A stretch of 64,000 bases of DNA, taken from Phlegmacium glaucopus. Taxonomy: Eukaryota; Basidiomycota; Agaricomycetes; Agaricales; Cortinariaceae. The DNA is taken from NCBI GenBank assembly GCA_015039465.1, contig MU130363.1, positions 163,672 to 227,671 on the forward strand, read 5' to 3'. The translations under genes and the position numbers were made by a program. Below are positions 58,569 through 64,000 of the stretch, piece after piece; the first letter of the stretch is position 1, and the number at the start of each line of letters is the position of its first letter. The notes under the pieces were generated by a model, which saw only the letters and a program-made list of their open reading frames with translations, was not told the origin of the DNA and ran no database searches.

Positions 58569-61500
58569 CTACACTTGCTGATAACTTGTAGTTTCAACTT
58601 GGGCGCCGTTGAATCGGGCGAAAAAGGTATCCCATTGGCCTATATGCAAAGGTTAGCTTCAGTAGCAGAGTACAAGAGATGATCATACTCCAATCAAACA
58701 TCCCGCCCGGTATGCCTTCCAAGAAACCATTATCGGCTATGGCAAATTCAGCGAGATTCGTCCCCCCTTGTGCAGCGTCCAGGACGTTCATCAACTGAAC
58801 ATTCCCAGGTACAGATTGAGCGTAATCCATCGCGGGATTAACGTTGTTGTAGTTGGGACCTCTCCCTCCTGGATGCAATGGCGTCAAATTGACAAGAGGT
58901 GCCGGATTGGAACCCGATCCGACACTTGACTGTGACTGCTGCTGTTGGTTATTCCCCACGGGAGACCTGACTGCTGAAACTGGTGTCACAACCCCGCCGC
59001 CAGCATAGTTCATGATGGGCGAGATAGCAGAATTGGGAGGCGGAGCGCGGTCCCGCCGATATGAAGAAGTGGCGTAAGAAGAGCGAGAGGGCAAATAATG
59101 GGCGGAGTCACGGTCATTATGGTTCGTACTGTGAAGAGAAATGGACGAAGCCACAGCAGTTGCTGGCGACGTTACCTCACCTTCAGAGTTATTTTCCTCC
59201 TCTGAGGTGCTGATGATAGTCCCATCAGGTACATCTTTGAATTGATTCCCTTTTCCATGAAGGATAAAGACGCCACCTCCAGGACGTGTTGGATCTTTCT
59301 TGTAATCCAAAATGGCTGGTTTCTTCACCGTCACGCCCCCAGTGGGATTGAGAGCTGGAGCTTCGATTGGTAACGGTGGTCCTTGTGTAGCTTCGTAAAG
59401 AAGTGCGATGATTTCAGCCGTCTGTAACGAAGGTATTAGCTAGCTAGGTGAGAAGAAGACAGGACCGTCTCTGAATATAATAACACTGGCCTTGCGTCTG
59501 GCTGACATATGGTCAACGGAAATGGCTCCTTCCCATCGCCTGACACAATCGCGTAACTTGCGTAGTTGGGCTTGAGCCTGTTCGTCTTTGCGTCGAATAC
59601 AGGTATGATACTAACATTGAAGGGCAAAGATCAATATCATAGATGCAGATCGAAACAACCAAGGTACCTGAACAAGAGCGCAACAGGTAGCTGCGTACGC
59701 AACCAACAGCCATACATCATATACTCGTTCATGTGCATCTAACCAATCAATTGATTCCGATGTCAGTTGCACCAATTCAGACCACGTTTCAACAGTCAAG
59801 CCAAATTTGAGGTGAGATGGACATGAGTAGCTGATTCTCATGAAAACACGCCAGAACATCATGCATACACAAGCATATAGCAGGTGTAAAAGGCCTGAGC
59901 AAGTCATGAGAATGAGAATGATCAAGTTTGCATGAGAACGTACCAGCATTCTGGGACGTCTCAGGTCCCCTGAATTTCAGATGATCTGGCAACCCATCCT
60001 TCCAGCGCTGCATATCAGCAAGTAGTTCAGATAGGATTTTATCGGTCGTAAAAGTGAGGCCGGAAGGACTGTTAAATTCATCATCAGCGCCTGCCGATGT
60101 ATGATGAATATAACGAACCTGTAGATAGTCTTTTGTACACGTCCAAGGAGGATGCTAAGGCGCACAAGCTCGTCCATGTAAAGATCATTCAAATCACCGG
60201 ACGAAGGCAATCGTGTATCGCAATCTTGGACATCGATCATATAAGGATGACCATAAGCAATGCTCGCCCTACCGCCATCAATTAAACCTTGATGAAACTT
60301 TGATAGAGAATAGCTTACAATCGGTCACAGATGAGACATGCGCCCCAGAGGCGTCTTCTTAATTCAATATCCTGCTTCATAGATTCAGCACGGTGCAACC
60401 CCAGATCCTGGCCCTATAAACAAGTTTAGGGTGATATAGCAATGACAAGAACAAGAAGCCTACCATCCTGATAGCTGCCCCAAGGCGGGCCCAAAGGGCT
60501 GACAAGGCAGTCGGCACAAACTGTGAATGACAATCAGCCGTCATGCACAGTATAAGGATAGCTTGTAGATTGGTAAATGAAGACGTCGAGAGAACATCTT
60601 CCTCCTTAATGATGCTGTTGACCATATAGCGGATGGAGTCAAAAATCTTTTGTGGCACCTCGCGTCTTGCAGCAGCAACAAGACACATCGAGTACATCAA
60701 AATGGCAGGAGGGTTCTGCGTCGCCAAGAACTCTGCTTCGGTAATGATAGGAAGCATAGGCGCAACATCAGCGAAGTATGCGTTTAACAAGTTCTCCATG
60801 ACATCGCGTTCAATATGTAGATCCATCGGCTTCGGATGAGCATGGTGCTGATCGTCGGTCGCAGGCTTCTGCACTTGAATAAGGCCATCGCCAGACTTGG
60901 TCACTTCGAAAGTGTGCCGGTACCGTATGTCATAATTTTCGTAGATGCGAGAATTGATTGTAGCTTGAGAATGAAGAAGATGAGTGGGCGATGTAGGGCC
61001 TAAGCCGTCATGTAAGTCTGAACCGTGGAGGAGGGGAAAGGCGAGCACGTAGATAATTTACACATACCGAAAACACCAACGTCGCGCTTGGACTGCTTGT
61101 CTGATTGAGAGGCAGAAGCTCGTCTGGATTGCTCTGCAGTTGCAGACGCCTTGTCCTTCTCTGCGGCTTCTTCTTCCAGTTTCTTTTTCTTGAAACGAGT
61201 TTCCGTGATGGGGAGGAAGAAAGTACATTCAAAACCGTACTGTTTGCAATGTTGACACACAGGCGGTTCCTAAAAATAAAACACGAAAAGCCGTCAGCAT
61301 CCAAGAATTCGTCGATGATACAAAAATGTATTGTTCACTGATTCGGCAATAACATCGCATCTTATTTTACGACTACGACATGAGTCGCAGGCACGTTGCT
61401 AAAGGGGGATCCGTTCATTTAAAAAAAATTCATAAAGGGAATTGAAAAAAAAATTGACATACCGTCTTAGTACGCTTTTTGAGATCAACGATCGATTGTG

Positions 61501-62222
61501 CTTGCTGTTGAACGGTCTGAACGCGAGGGGCGTCGCTTCCAGACGCGGCAGTGTCATCGTCTGACCCTTTCTCCGCGCCTCTGCCGCGTCCACTTTCAGG
61601 CTTTCGCTTCCGCTTAGTGCCTGCGCTAGCGGTGACGGGCGAGGGATTTGGATGGGGGGTGTCTGGCGGTGCGCTCTGGCGCGGCGGTGGTTGGTACATA
61701 ACCATTGGCTGAGGATATGGATAACCATATCCAGGAGGATAATGACCCATGGGATAATATTGTGGCGGAGGATGGCCCGACATGCCTGGTCCAGTTGGAC
61801 TACCTTGCTGAGGTGGTTGTGGCGGATGCTGGGGATGATGAGAATAACCGGTGTTCATTGGATATGAGGGGTTCATCATATAATGTTGAGCAGGATATGG
61901 CTGGTAAACAGGCTGAGGACCTGCGCGAGGAGAGTAAGAGGGACCCGGAGCTGTTGAAAATAGCTTTAGTTTTTTTTACTCTGATTTATGATGGACATGA
62001 GACTTTACGTTGGACTAGGTGAGTAGCTCCTGGCTGCTCCTGCTCCTGTTGTTTCTGGTGCTTTTCTTGGGTGTCGGCTCGCTTCCTCTGCCGCGGTTTC
62101 TTGGTCGAAGTTGGTGTCGGCTTCGCTGGTGGTTGCGTCGGAGTTGGCGGCAACGGCTGAGGCGGCACTGGCGGCTGGGAGGGATTGGCAGGAGGGGTTG
62201 GTTCGCCGGGAGGAGTGGTCAT
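58569..62222 (-). CDS. Zn(II)2Cys6 fungal transcription factor
   Basis: Start at 62220-62222 (MTTPPGEPTPPANPSQPPVP). A Pro-rich N-terminus with a basic KKPRQRKR stretch is followed by a Pro/Gln/Tyr-rich region, then the binuclear zinc cluster CDSCRSRKIRCD (61395-61360), intron, CQHCKQYGFEC (61255-61225) and a basic KKKK linker. The middle part is the fungal-specific TF domain (PF04082 type): LLNAYFADVAPMLPIITEAEF, then LWARLGAAIRM, LGLHRAES.., RRRLWGACLICDR and MIDVQDCDTRLPSSGD. The C-terminal region (59334-58600) is Ser/Asn/Gln-rich, a possible activation domain, ending FFARFNGAQ..SYQQV. About ten short introns. Binding of CGG-type DNA sites is typical of the family. Target genes cannot be inferred here; resemblance to XlnR-type regulators in the middle domain is weak. 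Confidence 0.92.
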
Positions 62223-64000
62223 TTTTCTTTTCTGGAGTTCTCCGGTGTTATAAGATGTTTCGTTTGGTGGTACCCGATGTGACCAAAACTGCTTAGTCAA
62301 TCAAGACACTACTACCTTGTCTCGAACACTATCGTATTTCTAGAAGTTGCCTTCAGGAATGCAAGTCTACTGAAAAATCTAAGGTAAGGACGGGACTGTT
62401 CATGAAGATGGGCTCTCACCGCTCGATGTTGCCGACCTTGGGATGAACAAGAAGGGTGTTGAGCCGCTTGCACATCTTCAATCTCCGCTTCAATATATCC
62501 CCACAAAGTAATAATTTCCATTTCCGGAGATTCTTTCCGACAAGCATCTCGTCACACAGGAATCGGTCCATGTTTCACATTCCCCCCCCCGGCGGCACAT
62601 CCATAAACCAATGTTAATCTTATCCGATCAGACCTCAAATTCTTTGCCCAGCTATGGAAATTCACAATTTCTCTCAGATCATGTTAGTATGGCTTTAAGA
62701 ACCTCCTAGGTCACATATATGCTATTCAGACATTTACTTACCATATCAATCACATCTCATCACGTACAGAACCGCGAACCCTTTTGGTCACACGACCCTG
62801 CAATAACCGCATGACTGTGGAGCTTGCAGCTGATCTCATCAATTCCTTATATCTCACAACCAGACCTCCCCAGACCCGAGGCTCTCTCTAAATGATTCAT
62901 ATGACCCCCTGAAGATATACATATTATTTTCATCAAGACATGGTCATTCGTTTGAGGTAATACAATAACTCTGCCTACAACGTCTGAGACTAGCCATAAG
63001 AACTTACGATCGTGGTCGCACGACATATTCCATTGCATTCTCTTCCAGAATCCAGATTAATAATCCCTCACTTTCTGGGGTGTCTTCACACTTCACCTGC
63101 TCGTCCCCAGGTAATTACAGCGAACGATCAGTGATTTGTGAGAGAAAATGTGGTGTCAGCATTTCAAGCCTTCGATAATTTTGGACGTCAGCCAATCAGC
63201 TTGCTTATTTTTATAACTTTAATGAAAATGTGCAACTAAGAGACAGCCTGGGGACGTCCGCGGAAAACGCTGACCTGAGAACAAGCAGGTCATAACCTGA
63301 AGATTTGCAACAGCCACATGTCAATCCCGGCGCCCGCTACAGTAATTGTGTATTATGATGCACGTCACCTCCACTTTGTACAACCGAAATTGGTCCTCGA
63401 ATTCTCACCCCGTTTTCTTATCGGAGATGGCAAACTGTCATTTTTTAGCGCTAGATCACGTGAAAATTTATATTTTATATCCAACCATCAAATCGTCTGT
63501 GCGTAGTGTATTTCCTGACAGTGAAACTGAAGTCTTTGACATGCGCCCATCCAGCGAATTATCCGACAGTTCCATCTCAATCTCATTCTTCACTTTCCGA
63601 TCAGAAAGGTTGGAAAGGTCGACTAGGACTATACTAGGCACAGGCATCAACGCTCTCGAAAACGCGTCTCTTCTTTCTGTTCATGTCGTCGTTTGGTGCT
63701 TGACTTTCAATGTATCATTTTTCCTTTTTGCCCGGAGAGTAGCAAGAAATCTATTGAATTGAATGATTATTATCAACAACAAAAAACTCCCACATGCGGC
63801 GCCGTCGCCTACAAAGTAGGGGTGACTAGGTAATACCTGGACAGAATTGAAAATTGACATGCCATATGGTGGACATAAGTCGCGTATATGTCGGTATACA
63901 TAAATGATAAAGGTCTAAGTACATATTCATATTCAAACACTTAAGGGTACTTCATGTCTTTTGGTACTAAAATTAACTATCGGTGTCAACGCAGATAGGG
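62223..64000. other. Upstream region of the TF gene, no gene recognised
   Basis: Contains a run of C at 62582-62591 and unremarkable DNA. The frame 63346-63762 (+) and the overlapping 63468-63650 (-) have no recognisable domain, no clear introns and no conserved motif. I do not call a gene. Confidence 0.4.

Noticed and set aside
63346..63762. A plus-strand gene near the window end
   Set aside because: Overlaps a frame on the other strand, has no domain and shows no splice-supported extension.

Overview
This window is nuclear DNA of a filamentous basidiomycete, most likely an agaricomycete with a transposon-rich genome (inference). Signs are genes split by many short GT..AG introns of about 35-75 bases, typical basidiomycete F-box and Zn2Cys6 proteins, and chromovirus and Copia retrotransposons. 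I cannot name the species. No rRNA, tRNA or CRISPR array was recognised.

Layout. 1-6.8 kb is transposon debris: a solo LTR of about 1.36 kb (family B), solo LTRs of a 0.41-kb family (A), and a decayed Ty3/Gypsy chromovirus with its 3' LTR. 7.4-24.1 kb is the conserved gene block: mRNA guanylyltransferase (+), a conserved unknown protein (-), a 4-kb stretch with no recognisable gene, an F-box protein (+), the autophagic lipase ATG15 (-) and a LIM-domain protein (-). Two small elements with 8-bp target duplications lie between these genes. 53.9-62.2 kb resumes the gene block on the minus strand with a Sac/hSac2 phosphoinositide phosphatase and a Zn(II)2Cys6 transcription factor.

Between these blocks lies an island of about 28 kb, bordered by two direct copies of the same 2.2-kb LIM-SAC junction. 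The left copy joins an intact LIM gene to a SAC gene fragment. The right copy joins a broken LIM fragment to the intact SAC gene. The island holds a PD-(D/E)XK nuclease-like gene, a 2-kb near-perfect hairpin, a decayed multi-copy basidiomycete gene interrupted by a Tc1/mariner-type DDE transposon and two solo LTRs, and a Copia element with ACCCT target duplications that spans 38964-53567 because other elements landed inside it.

The most unusual content sits in the right Copia LTR: an 8.2-kb element with hAT-like terminal inverted repeats. Its one long gene encodes AT-hooks, a cysteine-rich DUF6729-like region, a DEDDy 3'-5' exonuclease and a Cys-rich tail. It is itself interrupted by a solo LTR B and has lost an internal part of its coding region.

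Decay shows a common signature. In-frame stops are mostly TGA where an Arg CGA is expected, and catalytic Asp residues have become Asn by changes that fit loss of a CpG. This is what RIP-like mutation or deamination of methylated CpG would produce.
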